Origin: Geminicoccus sp.
Lineage (GTDB): Bacteria > Pseudomonadota > Alphaproteobacteria > UBA7985
Assembly (NCBI GenBank): GCA_002705565.1
Contig: PAHJ01000101.1
Location: 1 to 60,686, forward strand
Reading direction: 5' to 3'
DNA: 60,686 bases
Positions 15,847-24,548 of this stretch are shown here, piece by piece. A program made the position numbers and the translations under genes. Within the stretch, counting starts at the first letter, position 1. Every line of letters starts with the position of its first letter. The notes beneath the pieces are model-generated. The model saw only the letters and a list, made by a program, of their open reading frames with translations, ran no database searches and was not told the origin of the DNA.

Positions 15847-16626
15847 CTAGCCTTTGATCAAAGCCTTACGCTCCCGCGCTAGGGCGCGCATGGCTTGGGT
15901 GTAGACCATGACATCAACGCCCACTGCGACGAAATTCGCTCCAAGATCAGCCCATTTTTCCGCCCCAGCCGCATCGCCGGTCAGGATTCCAGCGGCTTTG
16001 CCCGCCGCTCTGATCCGGACAATCGCGCTTTCGATCGCAGCCTGGACCTCCGGCGCTTCGGAATTGCCCAAGAAGCCCATGTCTGCGGCCAAATCTGAGG
16101 GACCGATGAAGACGCCATCGACGCCCACAACTTGCAGAATCTTATCCAGCTCCTTCATACCAGCCTGACTTTCGACCTGCACCAGCAAGCAGACTTCGTC
16201 ATTGGCCGTGGTCAGATAATCGCTGATGGCGTTAAAATCCGACGCCCGCGCCAGACCTGCACCGACACCACGGTGTCCCTGTGGCGGGTAAAGGCAGTCT
16301 CTAACCAGATTTTTCGCCATCTCAGCGCTATCAACCATAGGCATCAGCAGCGTTTGCACGCCCAGATCAAGCGCCTGCTTTACCATCCATGTCTCGCCGA
16401 CGGGCAAGCGCACCACGGCGTTCCGACCTGCGCCCTGCACGGCGGAAATCTGCGGCAGGATCGAGGGGATGTCATTGGGTGCGTGCTCGCCATCGATCAG
16501 GAACCAATCGAAATCAGCGGTCGCAGCGGCTTCGGCCACGTACGCGTCGGCAAAACCCAGCCACGTCCCCACCTGAACCTCATCGGTACGGAGCGCGGCT
16601 TTGAAAGCATTTACTGGTGCTGGCAT
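15847..16626 (-). CDS. hpaI: 4-hydroxy-2-oxoheptane-1,7-dioate aldolase
   Basis: The 259-residue product is a class II aldolase of the HpcH/HpaI family, which cleaves 4-hydroxy-2-oxoheptanedioate to pyruvate and succinic semialdehyde, the last ring-derived step of homoprotocatechuate breakdown. The catalytic His48 is in LIDGEHAPND, Arg73 in VVRLP, and the metal ligands Glu152 (VQVES) and Asp178 (GPSDLA) are all present, each three residues offset from E. coli HpaI. It follows hpaH by 23 bases in the same direction. Confidence 0.93.
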   Translation of the reverse strand: MPAPVNAFKAALRTDEVQVGTWLGFADAYVAEAAATADFDWFLIDGEHAPNDIPSILPQISAVQGAGRNAVVRLPVGETWMVKQALDLGVQTLLMPMVDSAEMAKNLVRDCLYPPQGHRGVGAGLARASDFNAISDYLTTANDEVCLLVQVESQAGMKELDKILQVVGVDGVFIGPSDLAADMGFLGNSEAPEVQAAIESAIVRIRAAGKAAGILTGDAAGAEKWADLGANFVAVGVDVMVYTQAMRALARERKALIKG

Positions 16627-16649
16627 GGAATGCGTTTCTCCCTAAACGG

Positions 16650-17456
16650 CTAAATAAAACGACAGGATACTGAGCCGAAAGGCCCAAAATCTGCTTGGAT
16701 CTCACAGCCCTTGGGGGCTTGCACAGGCCGGATGAAAGAGCCGCTGAGCACGACATCTCCAGCACTGATCTTATCACCATAGGTCGCCAAGCGGTTGGCC
16801 AGCCATACGATGCCCATGACAGGGTCATCAAGCACCCCGGCCCCAAGGCCCGTTTCCTCGACCTCTCCATCGCGGCTACAAATCGCTCCAACCCAGCGCA
16901 AATCAAAAGCATCGACCGCGTGGCGCTCATCGCCCAGCACGATCCCGGCGTTGGCCGCGTTGTCGCTGATCGTGTCGGTGACTTTGCGGATCGCACCGGT
17001 CGCGGGGTCTTTGGGGATAATGCGGGTGTCGAGGATTTCCAGGCTGGGGCACACGGCCTCAGTGGCAGCGATGACGTCTTCGCGGGTGACGTTCGGGCCA
17101 CTGAGGTCAGCTTTCATGATGAAGCAAATTTCCGCCTCGATGCGCGTGGCAATAAAGCGCGAGGTTGGGACGTCGCCGCCATTGTCGTAGAACATGTCTT
17201 CGAACAGCACGCCGCTATCAGGAATATCGATGTTGAGCGCGTACTGCATCGCCTTCGAGGTCAGCCCAATTTTCCATCCCTTGATCACGCGCCCGGCCTG
17301 CACAAACCGCTGCACCAGCGCCGACTGGATGGCATAGGCGTCTTCAAGGTCGAGGTCAGGGTGATCCTGCGAGATAATCGGAATCTGACTCCGTGTCCGG
17401 TCCGCGTCGAACAGGGCTTGGGCGAAGGTGTCGCGTTGGGTGTCGGTCAGGCTCAT
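16650..17456 (-). CDS. hpaH: 2-oxo-hept-4-ene-1,7-dioate hydratase
   Basis: The 268-residue product belongs to the HpaH/MhpD hydratase group of the FAH-like fold. It hydrates 2-oxohept-4-ene-1,7-dioate to the 4-hydroxy compound. Diagnostic stretches are VIKGWKIGLTSKAMQ, RIEAEICFIM (the acidic metal ligands), CPSLEILDTRI and the C-terminal GDVVLSGSF. It lies between hpaG and hpaI, 26 bases after hpaG, in pathway order. Confidence 0.93.
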   Translation of the reverse strand: MSLTDTQRDTFAQALFDADRTRSQIPIISQDHPDLDLEDAYAIQSALVQRFVQAGRVIKGWKIGLTSKAMQYALNIDIPDSGVLFEDMFYDNGGDVPTSRFIATRIEAEICFIMKADLSGPNVTREDVIAATEAVCPSLEILDTRIIPKDPATGAIRKVTDTISDNAANAGIVLGDERHAVDAFDLRWVGAICSRDGEVEETGLGAGVLDDPVMGIVWLANRLATYGDKISAGDVVLSGSFIRPVQAPKGCEIQADFGPFGSVSCRFI

Positions 17457-17482
17457 AGGGCTTCAGGTTCCGCGTTGATCAG

Positions 17483-18340
17483 CTACAGGCTTTCATCTTC
17501 AATGCCATTGCGCAAGACGCCAATGGTCGGCACTTCCACTTCGACCACATCACCGGGCTTGAGCCACTGCGGCGGATCGAGCCGTGCGCCTGCCCCGGTT
17601 GGCGTGCCAGTAACGATCATGTCGCCCGGATCCAGCGTGGTAAAGGTGGAGATATAGTTAATGATCTTGGTGAACGAGAACACCATGTTCGCCGTGTTGT
17701 CCTGCTGGCGCACCTCGCCGTTCACGCGTGTTTCCAACGAAACACCGTGGATCATTTCCGGGCCCGAAAACGGCATGAGCCAAGGCCCCATAGAGGCTGA
17801 ACGATCCCAGTTTTTTCCCTGGGTCACGTTGAATTTGGCATGACGAACCCAATCGCGAATGGTGCCTTCATTGCACAGGGTCACAGCCGCGATATGGCTA
17901 TAGGCCTCAGCCTCCGGTATCCGACGCCCACCCTTACCGATGACGATGACGATTTCGCCCTCGTAGTCCAACTGCTCGCTTTCCGGCGGACGGACCAGGT
18001 TCTCGTCCGTGCCGTTGAAACCGGAAATAAAGCGAGGGAACAGTGACATGTACGTCGGCGCACCAGAGCCATCTTTATATTCACTGTTCCGGTCCGGGTA
18101 GTTCACGCCGACGCAGATGACTTTTCCGGGCCGGGTGAGCGGGGGCAGCATGCGAACCTCTTCAACCGCATAGTCACGGCGTTCAGAAACGGTCGCAGCC
18201 AGCGCAGCCCACGCCTGATCCTCGGCAACATCACTCAGGTCAAGCCACTCGCCATCGCTTAGATCGCAAATATGACTGTCTCCGACCATCGCGCCAAACT
18301 TAGGCAGGCCTTCTTTGGTCTCAAAGGAAACGTAACGCAT
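17483..18340 (-). CDS. hpaG: Fumarylacetoacetase-family protein (HpaG-like decarboxylase/isomerase)
   Basis: A 285-residue FAH-fold enzyme with metal-binding acidic residues in LDYEGEIVIVIGKG and the typical GKVICVGVNY and MIVTGTPTGAGA motifs. In the homoprotocatechuate pathway HpaG decarboxylates 5-oxo-pent-3-ene-1,2,5-tricarboxylate and isomerises the product. E. coli HpaG carries two FAH domains in tandem, about 430 residues, whereas this is single-domain, as in many non-enteric versions, so only one of those activities may reside here. It sits between hpaD and hpaH. Confidence 0.85.
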   Translation of the reverse strand: MRYVSFETKEGLPKFGAMVGDSHICDLSDGEWLDLSDVAEDQAWAALAATVSERRDYAVEEVRMLPPLTRPGKVICVGVNYPDRNSEYKDGSGAPTYMSLFPRFISGFNGTDENLVRPPESEQLDYEGEIVIVIGKGGRRIPEAEAYSHIAAVTLCNEGTIRDWVRHAKFNVTQGKNWDRSASMGPWLMPFSGPEMIHGVSLETRVNGEVRQQDNTANMVFSFTKIINYISTFTTLDPGDMIVTGTPTGAGARLDPPQWLKPGDVVEVEVPTIGVLRNGIEDESL

Positions 18341-18380
18341 GGTTGTGGCTCCGGTCTGCAGAAGGTTGGCTGGGGTTGGG

Positions 18381-19361
18381 TTAGGGGGCGATAATCGGGG
18401 TGGCGTTCAGGTCGGCTTCGCGCGGGGCGAGGTCTTCAAAGACCATACCATGCTCAAACCACGACCGCGGCGCAGGCGCACCCCAGAGGGTCTGACGCTG
18501 CTTGTCCTTGAGATCCCAGCGGATTGGCTCGTGGTCAGGGTCGATGGTCTGGTAGTCAGAGCAATAGATTTCAGTGCGGTGCCCATCCGGATCGAGGATG
18601 TAGAGGAAGAACGCGTTCGAAATCCCGTGCCGTCCTGGTCCGCGCTCGATGTTGTCAACGTACCCGGTGGTCGCCATGACATCCAACAGGTCGATAATCG
18701 CCAACGGTGTTGGCACCCAAAACGCCGTATGGTGCATGCGCGGGCCCGTACCGTTGGTAAAGGCCACGTCATGAACCCCGCCCTTACGGTGCAACCACGC
18801 TGCCCACAAGCGGCCGGTTTCCTCGTCTTCGGTGTACTCGGTCGTGCGGAAGCCAAAGTCATTATAAAAGGCGACGCTCTGATCAACATTGGGCGAGAAC
18901 AGGTTGAAGTGGTCGATCCTCAGCGGTCGTACGCCGCGATACAGGCTGTACTTCTGGTGCACAGTCTCAAGCCGCTCCATATCGCGGTAGAACTCCACCG
19001 GCACGCCGTGATTGTCCCGAATGCGCAGCGTTCGGCCCTGAAACGGACGATCCACCCACTCGGTCGCCACGTTCAGAGACTCAAAGTAGTCCTTGGCGCG
19101 GTCAAGGTCGGTGTCGTCCCAGACCTTGTAGGAGGTGTACCGGACACAGGGCGTCGCCCCCTTGGTCAGGATCACGCAGTGGTGCCCACGTTCTTCCAGC
19201 GCGCGCAGGAAAATCTGGTTGCTGTCCTCGTGCGTTACCAGCAGGCCCAGCGTATCGACATAGAAATGCCGGCTTGCCGCCAGATCAGTTACGACCAGCT
19301 CGATGTGGCTGAGGCGTACGGTGTTGAAAGGGGGGTATAGGTTAAAAGCAGGAATAGGCAT
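18381..19361 (-). CDS. hpaD: 3,4-dihydroxyphenylacetate 2,3-dioxygenase
   Basis: A 326-residue type I extradiol dioxygenase made of tandem VOC (glyoxalase-fold) modules. It opens the ring of homoprotocatechuate to 5-carboxymethyl-2-hydroxymuconate semialdehyde. The Fe(II)/Mn(II) ligands are visible as His151 (RIDHFNLF), His210 or His211 (MHHTAFW) and Glu264 (RTEIYCSDY). This matches the Brevibacterium-type HPCD enzymes rather than the unrelated E. coli-type LigB-fold HpaD. It ends 5 bases after the hpaE stop is passed, so the two genes are coupled. Confidence 0.95.
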   Translation of the reverse strand: MPIPAFNLYPPFNTVRLSHIELVVTDLAASRHFYVDTLGLLVTHEDSNQIFLRALEERGHHCVILTKGATPCVRYTSYKVWDDTDLDRAKDYFESLNVATEWVDRPFQGRTLRIRDNHGVPVEFYRDMERLETVHQKYSLYRGVRPLRIDHFNLFSPNVDQSVAFYNDFGFRTTEYTEDEETGRLWAAWLHRKGGVHDVAFTNGTGPRMHHTAFWVPTPLAIIDLLDVMATTGYVDNIERGPGRHGISNAFFLYILDPDGHRTEIYCSDYQTIDPDHEPIRWDLKDKQRQTLWGAPAPRSWFEHGMVFEDLAPREADLNATPIIAP

Positions 19362-19366
19362 GGCAC

Positions 19367-20875
19367 TTAAGCTCCCAACTTGGGAATTCGGTGTTGAGAC
19401 GTGGCAAAGGCAATATTCTTGGTTTCCATGTAGAAATCAAAGGACCAGTCGCCGCCATCTCGGCCAATACCAGACGCCTTATTGCCGCCAAAGGGCGAAG
19501 GCAGGTGGCGCAGGTTTTCGGAATTGACCCAGATCATGCCTGCATCAAGTTGATCGGTAAACCGCAGCGCGCGTGTGACATCTGCCGTCCAGACGTAACC
19601 TGACAGTCCATAAGCCACGCCATTGGCGATCTCCAGCGCTTCTTCCTCGGTATCAAACGGGATCGCTGTCAGCACAGGGCCAAAGATTTCTTCCTGGGCG
19701 ATCCGCATGTCTTTGGTGGCGTTGGTGAATAGCGTTGGCCCCACGTAGCAGCCCTTGGTGCCAATTTTCTCCCCGCCCATGGCAATGGTCGCACCTTCTG
19801 CGCGCGCAATATCGAAGTACTCCAGTACCTTTTTCTCGTGTACCGGATGGATCAGCGGGCCAATGGTGGTCGCAGGGTCCAGCGGGTGGCCGACTTTAAT
19901 GCCCTTGGCTTTCTCGATCACCATCTCAACGAAGCGGTCGTGGATGCTGCGCTGGACCAGCAGACGGCTGGAGGATGTGCAGCGCTCGCCATTGAGCGAG
20001 TAGATCATGAACACCGCCGCATCCGCTGCGCGTTCGAGGTCGGCGTCTTCGAAAACCACCACAGGGTTCTTGCCGCCAAGCTCAAAATGAACGCGTTTGA
20101 GCGTATCGGCCGCTTGCTTCATGATCATCGATCCTGTCCGGCTCTCGCCCACAAAGCCGATCGCGCGGATAGCCGGGTGCTCGGTCAGCGCCTTCCCGGC
20201 AACCTCACCCATGCCGTTGACCGTGTTCCACACGCCAGCGGGCAAGCCAGCCTCTTCGGCGATTTCCACCAGCAGTCGCGCGGTCAGCGGGGAGAACTCC
20301 GCAGGCTTGTGGACGACGGTACAGCCGCAGGCCAGCGCTGGGGCAATCTTCCACGTGGACAGCATGAACGGCGTGTTCCACGGGGTGATAATGCCAACGG
20401 GCCCAAGTGGAACGCGGTTGGTGACGTTGAGCTGGTTGTTGCCATAGAGCGAACGCCCGTCGCGCGCGCTCGGTGCCATATCGGCGAAAAAGCGGAAGTT
20501 GTCAGCAGCACGTAGCGCCGCTTTGGACATAAATCGCAGCGACTGTCCGGTATCGAGTGCTTCGAGGAACGCAATCTCTTCCTTGCGCGCGACAATGCCG
20601 TCGGCGATGGCATGCAAAACCCGCTTGCGCTCGGCACCCGAGGTAGCAGCCCAGTCTGCGAAGGCGGACTTGGCAGCCTGACAAGCTGCGTCCACGTCAG
20701 CCTCTGTGCCCTGCGCAACCGTTGCCAGTGGGCTCATATCGACAGGTGACAGACTGTCAAAGGTCCGGCCGTCACTGGCCAGCACGTCTTGGCCACCAAT
20801 GCGGTGATGTATCGGCCCAGCCTGAAACTGTTTAAGATAGCCCCCGACCCGTGCCAGGTTTTCTTCCAACGTCAT
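19367..20875 (-). CDS. hpaE: 5-carboxymethyl-2-hydroxymuconate semialdehyde dehydrogenase
   Basis: A 502-residue aldehyde dehydrogenase. The catalytic Cys299 (NGERCTSSS), general base Glu265 (FELGGKNP) and Asn167 (TPWNTPF) are in place. In context between hpaF and hpaD it oxidises the ring-cleavage semialdehyde to 5-carboxymethyl-2-hydroxymuconate. It is the only aldehyde dehydrogenase in the hpa island. If the kinase/phospholyase pair makes 4-hydroxyphenylacetaldehyde, another dehydrogenase elsewhere, or relaxed specificity of this one, would be needed. Confidence 0.92.
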   Translation of the reverse strand: MTLEENLARVGGYLKQFQAGPIHHRIGGQDVLASDGRTFDSLSPVDMSPLATVAQGTEADVDAACQAAKSAFADWAATSGAERKRVLHAIADGIVARKEEIAFLEALDTGQSLRFMSKAALRAADNFRFFADMAPSARDGRSLYGNNQLNVTNRVPLGPVGIITPWNTPFMLSTWKIAPALACGCTVVHKPAEFSPLTARLLVEIAEEAGLPAGVWNTVNGMGEVAGKALTEHPAIRAIGFVGESRTGSMIMKQAADTLKRVHFELGGKNPVVVFEDADLERAADAAVFMIYSLNGERCTSSSRLLVQRSIHDRFVEMVIEKAKGIKVGHPLDPATTIGPLIHPVHEKKVLEYFDIARAEGATIAMGGEKIGTKGCYVGPTLFTNATKDMRIAQEEIFGPVLTAIPFDTEEEALEIANGVAYGLSGYVWTADVTRALRFTDQLDAGMIWVNSENLRHLPSPFGGNKASGIGRDGGDWSFDFYMETKNIAFATSQHRIPKLGA

Positions 20876-20925
20876 CGCCTTTTGTCTCCCAGAGGGGCGC
20901 CTTTCGCCCGGCTTTGTTGATGGCT

Positions 20926-21309
20926 TCAGCCCTTTAAGCGCGGATGAACGCTGTTGCGTTTCCAGCTCAAATCGGCTCGGTTTTCGAATATTTCCATGGA
21001 TAGCATGAAGTGCGCTCCAGCCAGCCGATCGGCAAAGAAGGCCTCTGCCGCCGCATAGATATGGGCCCCTGCCCGTTGCTGCTCTTCCAGCGTGCGTCCA
21101 GCGCCAATGTACATCTGCATCGCGACAAAGGCGTTATCCGGATGACGATCCGCGACACTCTCATGATCGGCCCGAAACGCTCGCACGCGAATGCCTGCCA
21201 CGGGGAACAGAGCGGATTCTGTGATGGCGTCGCTCAAGTCATGACAGAGCGCCGAGATATCGTGGCTGTCGTCGAGCTGGGGCGAGTATTGAATAGATAA
21301 GTGCGGCAT
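20926..21309 (-). CDS. hpaF: 5-carboxymethyl-2-hydroxymuconate isomerase
   Basis: A 127-residue member of the tautomerase-superfamily CHMI group. The residue after the initiator Met is Pro, the catalytic N-terminal base of the family, and MPHLSIQYSPQL is the classic start. It isomerises 5-carboxymethyl-2-hydroxymuconate. It is the first structural gene of the hpa operon, preceded by a GGAGAG ribosome binding site and a palindromic operator 18 bases upstream. Confidence 0.93.
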   Translation of the reverse strand: MPHLSIQYSPQLDDSHDISALCHDLSDAITESALFPVAGIRVRAFRADHESVADRHPDNAFVAMQMYIGAGRTLEEQQRAGAHIYAAAEAFFADRLAGAHFMLSMEIFENRADLSWKRNSVHPRLKG

Positions 21310-21327
21310 CTTCTCTCTCCACTATAG

Positions 21328-21339
21328 TTAACATGTTAA
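21328..21339. promoter_or_regulatory. Palindromic operator upstream of hpaF
   Basis: A perfect 12-base palindrome, TTAACATGTTAA, lies 18 bases before the hpaF ATG, in the gap between hpaR and hpaF. It would overlap the promoter of the hpa operon and is the likely HpaR site. No second copy was found upstream of hpaB, where a different palindrome is used. Confidence 0.6.
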
Positions 21340-21482
21340 GCACGACTGTCACCAAGGTCAATCGCTCTGTTCCAAATGAGCACTTTGGCCGCAATTGTGC
21401 CGGTGAACGCTCAGCGACGGCATCAGGACGCACGAATATCAGGCTTCAAGGGAGCTTACAAAATGGGGCAAGAAGGGATGGC

Positions 21483-21911
21483 TTAATCCAGCAATTCTTC
21501 GAGCAGGTCGAGAACAGCCTCGATCTTTTCTTTGCCCATGCGCTCTTCCAGTTCCAAAAAAATGGCGACAGATTGCTCTGAGTGGCGGGCAAGAATGGCC
21601 CGCCCCGCCTCAGAAATGGCAACGAGGGTCTTTCGCCGGTCCGCGAGGTCTTCCTTGCGCTGAACCAGACCGTCCGCTTCCATAGTCTTGAGGATGCGCG
21701 ACAGGCTGGGCAGGTGCAGACAAGCTTCTGACGCAATGACAGTCGGCTCGATTTCCCCAGTTTCTTCCAGCACCCGGAGCACCCGCCACTTCTGCTCGGT
21801 CACACCGCTTTCGGCCAACATACCGCGCACAGGTTCCATCACCCGTTCGCGTGCGCGCAGCAGGGCGATGGGCAGAGAACGTTTGGTTTTGCGGTAACCC
21901 GGTGTCGTCAT
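21483..21911 (-). CDS. hpaR: MarR-family regulator HpaR (homoprotocatechuate operon)
   Basis: A 142-residue MarR protein that follows the E. coli HpaR pattern along its length: SLPIALLRARERVM, VTEQKWRVLRVLEE, the recognition region LHLPSLSRILKTMEADGLVQR and the wing with DRRKTLVAISEAG. HpaR represses the hpa genes and is relieved by 4-hydroxyphenylacetate or homoprotocatechuate; that is family knowledge. The start at 21911 is chosen to match family length; a GTG at 21929 would add 6 residues. It is transcribed in the same direction as hpaF, with the palindrome between them. Confidence 0.88.
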   Translation of the reverse strand: MTTPGYRKTKRSLPIALLRARERVMEPVRGMLAESGVTEQKWRVLRVLEETGEIEPTVIASEACLHLPSLSRILKTMEADGLVQRKEDLADRRKTLVAISEAGRAILARHSEQSVAIFLELEERMGKEKIEAVLDLLEELLD

Positions 21912-21946
21912 GGGCAAGATTCTTAGCACTCTATTGGCTGCGGATG

Positions 21947-21991
21947 CAAAAGCAGACCTTGCACCGACAGCTTACGAGGACGCAAGTCTGC
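21947..21991 (-). terminator. Terminator of the sugar ABC operon
   Basis: On the minus strand, the arm GCAGACTTGC (21982-21991) pairs with GCAAGGTCTGC (21952-21962) with one bulge, followed by TTTTGC. It lies 7 bases after the stop of the ABC ATPase gene. It is a likely rho-independent terminator separating the ABC operon from hpaR. Confidence 0.6.
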
Positions 21992-21997
21992 CTATCT

Positions 21998-23089
21998 TTA
22001 CTGACGCAGGGAAAGCGTGGTGTCCTTGTCAAAGACGTGGACCAGCTCGGGCTTGAGTTTCATCGGCACTTTGTCTCCGCCCACAATTTCCGACTGGCCC
22101 TGCACGTTGACCGTGAAGCTCACATCGCCACCTACAGCGCCGTAGAGGTAGGTTTCACCGCCCAACTGCTCTACCGATTGGACCGCGAAGATAAGTTCTG
22201 CTTCGGCTTCACTTCTGGCCAGTTCGAGGTGGTTCGCCCGGACACCCATTTCGATGGTGTCCCCCACTCCCCCGCCGATCTGCTTGGCGTCCAGCTCGAC
22301 GCTGTGATCGCCAACGAGCTTGAGTGTGACCGTATCGGCGGTGCGCTCAGCGATGGTACCATCGAGGAAATTCATCCGTGGCGAGCCGATGAAGCCCGCG
22401 ACAAAGGTGTTGGTGGGGTAGTTATAGAGGTCAAGCGGCGTGCCGTACTGCTCGATGATTCCCGCCCGCATCACAGCGATCTTGTCGGCCATGGTCATGG
22501 CTTCAACCTGATCATGGGTCACGTAAACCATGGTGTTGCCCAGGCGCTTGTGCAGCGCGGCGATTTCCCCACGCATCGCGACGCGCAGTTCGGCATCCAG
22601 ATTGGACAGCGGTTCGTCAAACAGGAAAACCTTAGGCTCTCTCACCACCGTCCGGCCGATAGCGACGCGTTGACGCTGGCCGCCGGAGAGCTGCCCCGGC
22701 TTGCGCTGCATCAACTCTTCGATCTGCAACATACGCGCAGCCTCAGCCACGCGACGCTCGATCTCTTCGCGGGCCATGCGCATGTTTTCCAGCCCAAAGG
22801 ACAAATTCTGCTTCACCGACATATGCGGATAGAGCGCGTAGGACTGGAACACCATAGCCAGCCCTCTTTGGGCTGCAGGAACGTTGCTGACCAGGTCTCC
22901 AGCGATTTTGACATCGCCCGACGTGATGTCTTCCAGACCAGCGATCATGCGCAGCATCGTCGACTTACCGCAGCCTGAGGGACCCACAAAAACGCAGAAT
23001 TCCCCGGATTCAATCAGCAGATTGACCCCATGGACGACTTCCGTATCGCCGTAGGATTTGCGGAGTTCTTTAAGCTCAAGAGTAGCCAT
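21998..23089 (-). CDS. Sugar ABC transporter ATPase (UgpC/MalK type)
   Basis: A 363-residue ATP-binding subunit. The Walker A is GPSGCGKST (36-44), the ABC signature LSGGQ is at 134-138 and the Walker B ends FLFDEP (155-160). A C-terminal TOBE/regulatory domain of about 120 residues follows, as in MalK/UgpC. It energises uptake through the two permeases upstream, 5 bases after the MalG-type stop. It is the last gene of the transporter set and is followed by a terminator. Confidence 0.92.
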   Translation of the reverse strand: MATLELKELRKSYGDTEVVHGVNLLIESGEFCVFVGPSGCGKSTMLRMIAGLEDITSGDVKIAGDLVSNVPAAQRGLAMVFQSYALYPHMSVKQNLSFGLENMRMAREEIERRVAEAARMLQIEELMQRKPGQLSGGQRQRVAIGRTVVREPKVFLFDEPLSNLDAELRVAMRGEIAALHKRLGNTMVYVTHDQVEAMTMADKIAVMRAGIIEQYGTPLDLYNYPTNTFVAGFIGSPRMNFLDGTIAERTADTVTLKLVGDHSVELDAKQIGGGVGDTIEMGVRANHLELARSEAEAELIFAVQSVEQLGGETYLYGAVGGDVSFTVNVQGQSEIVGGDKVPMKLKPELVHVFDKDTTLSLRQ

Positions 23090-23094
23090 ATTCG

Positions 23095-24534
23095 TTATTT
23101 CATCCCCGTATTGGCAATACCGGTCGTGATGTACCTCTGCAGGAAGACAAACACCAAAGTCGTCGGTATCAGGCTCACCACGGTCATGGCGAGACGATAG
23201 TGTTCTGCGGCGAAGAACTCGCCCCGGAATTCAAGCAAGCAGAGCTGGATCGTGTAGGCTTCCTTGGCGGTCGCGATGGCAACCATGGGCACAATCAGAT
23301 CGTTCCAGCGCCAGATCACTGACAAAATGCCCAAGGCCGCAATGGCGGGCATAGCCAGCGGCAGGACGATTTTCCAATAAACTTTCCACTCGCTTGCCGC
23401 GTCCATTCGGGCGGCCTCGATCAATTCTTCGGGAATGGTCAGCATATATTGGCGCAGCAGGAAGACCCCCGCCGGCGTCGCCGCGCCCGGAATAATCACC
23501 CCCCAAATCGACCCTGAAAGGCCTGTCATGGTGATCATTTTAAACACGCCCACCAGCGTCACCGCAGGCGGCACCATCAGGGTTGCCAGGATCATCACAA
23601 AGAACGCCCGCTGACCGCGGAATTTGTACTTTGCCAGTGCAAAGGCAGCCATGGAGTTGATCAGCAGCGTGATCACCGTCGCAATGATCGTCACCAGCAC
23701 CGAATTGGTGTAGCAGCTGGCAAAGTTGACATTGATGTTGTTGGCCTTGCCTTGCAGCGGATCAGAATAGTTGCTCCAGGACGGACGCAGGGAGCGGCGG
23801 GTTTCCATCGTCTCAGTTGGCAGTTTGACGACCTTCGACGGGTCGCCAGACACAGAGCGCGCTGCCGTGGTTGGGTAGAGCGGGTTGATCGTGCTCACCG
23901 CCCATTGCTGAACCTCTCCGGTTTCGGGATGCGGTGCCGTAACCAAGATCTGGGAAATCAGCTTGTTAGCCTTAAACGGCTTGACCCCAAGCCACTCCGA
24001 CAGCAACCGTCGCTCCTCGCTGGTCACCGACGCCAGTACCGCGTCTACGTCAAAATTGGCCTTAGATGCTGTTGGCAGGGTTGAGTACCGCGGCAGCCAG
24101 TCAGGCAGGTTCTTGAATTCCACCAGAGCCCGCGCCAAGCCATCAACCATGCCCAGGTGAGACCGCAGCACGTAGAACTCGTTGCCGCTAAAGCCCGAAA
24201 TGTAAGCTGTCAGGTCGATGTTCTGCCGTTCAGCGTCATCGAGCTCTTTCCAGTTCAGCACCCAATCGGGCAGATCGCTCATGATGAAGATGTCTTTGCC
24301 ATTTACATCATTTACCGTCGCCCGCGCCACACGAACGTAGTCCGTCGGCAGCAGCGAGATGTCTTGCTTGTCCAGTTGGAAAGCGGACTTGAAGGAATTC
24401 AGCAGGATCCACATCACGGGCAGGAAGATCACGAGAAAACCGACAAGCAGATAGCTATAGGAAAGCCAGTCCCCGAGGGTCAGCTGTCCGCCTCTGCCCT
24501 GTTTGCGGCTGAGGAATTGCCAGACTGCAGTCAT
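23095..24534 (-). CDS. Sugar ABC transporter permease, MalG type, with a large extracytoplasmic insertion
   Basis: A 479-residue inner-membrane permease. TM1 is at about residues 28-48 (YLLVGFLVIFLPVMW), the rest of the core starts near 275 (NSVLVTIIATVITLL), and the EAA loop is EAARMDAASEWKVYW. Ordinary MalG-type subunits are near 280 residues; this one has about 190 extra residues (roughly 60-250) between TM1 and the conserved WSNY element, predicted to face the periplasm. Such an insertion usually sits in MalF (the P2 loop, which contacts the binding protein). Here it is in the G-type subunit. It follows the MalF-type gene by 14 bases. Confidence 0.88.
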   Translation of the reverse strand: MTAVWQFLSRKQGRGGQLTLGDWLSYSYLLVGFLVIFLPVMWILLNSFKSAFQLDKQDISLLPTDYVRVARATVNDVNGKDIFIMSDLPDWVLNWKELDDAERQNIDLTAYISGFSGNEFYVLRSHLGMVDGLARALVEFKNLPDWLPRYSTLPTASKANFDVDAVLASVTSEERRLLSEWLGVKPFKANKLISQILVTAPHPETGEVQQWAVSTINPLYPTTAARSVSGDPSKVVKLPTETMETRRSLRPSWSNYSDPLQGKANNINVNFASCYTNSVLVTIIATVITLLINSMAAFALAKYKFRGQRAFFVMILATLMVPPAVTLVGVFKMITMTGLSGSIWGVIIPGAATPAGVFLLRQYMLTIPEELIEAARMDAASEWKVYWKIVLPLAMPAIAALGILSVIWRWNDLIVPMVAIATAKEAYTIQLCLLEFRGEFFAAEHYRLAMTVVSLIPTTLVFVFLQRYITTGIANTGMK

Positions 24535-24548
24535 CGCTCAGCCCTCCT

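Noticed and set aside
18339-19340. Long open frame on the plus strand antisense to hpaD
   Set aside because: It mirrors the GC-rich hpaD frame, has no recognisable domain and no ribosome binding site.
21851-22978. Long open frame on the plus strand over the ABC ATPase gene
   Set aside because: Antisense shadow; the Walker A, LSGGQ and Walker B residues are all on the minus strand.
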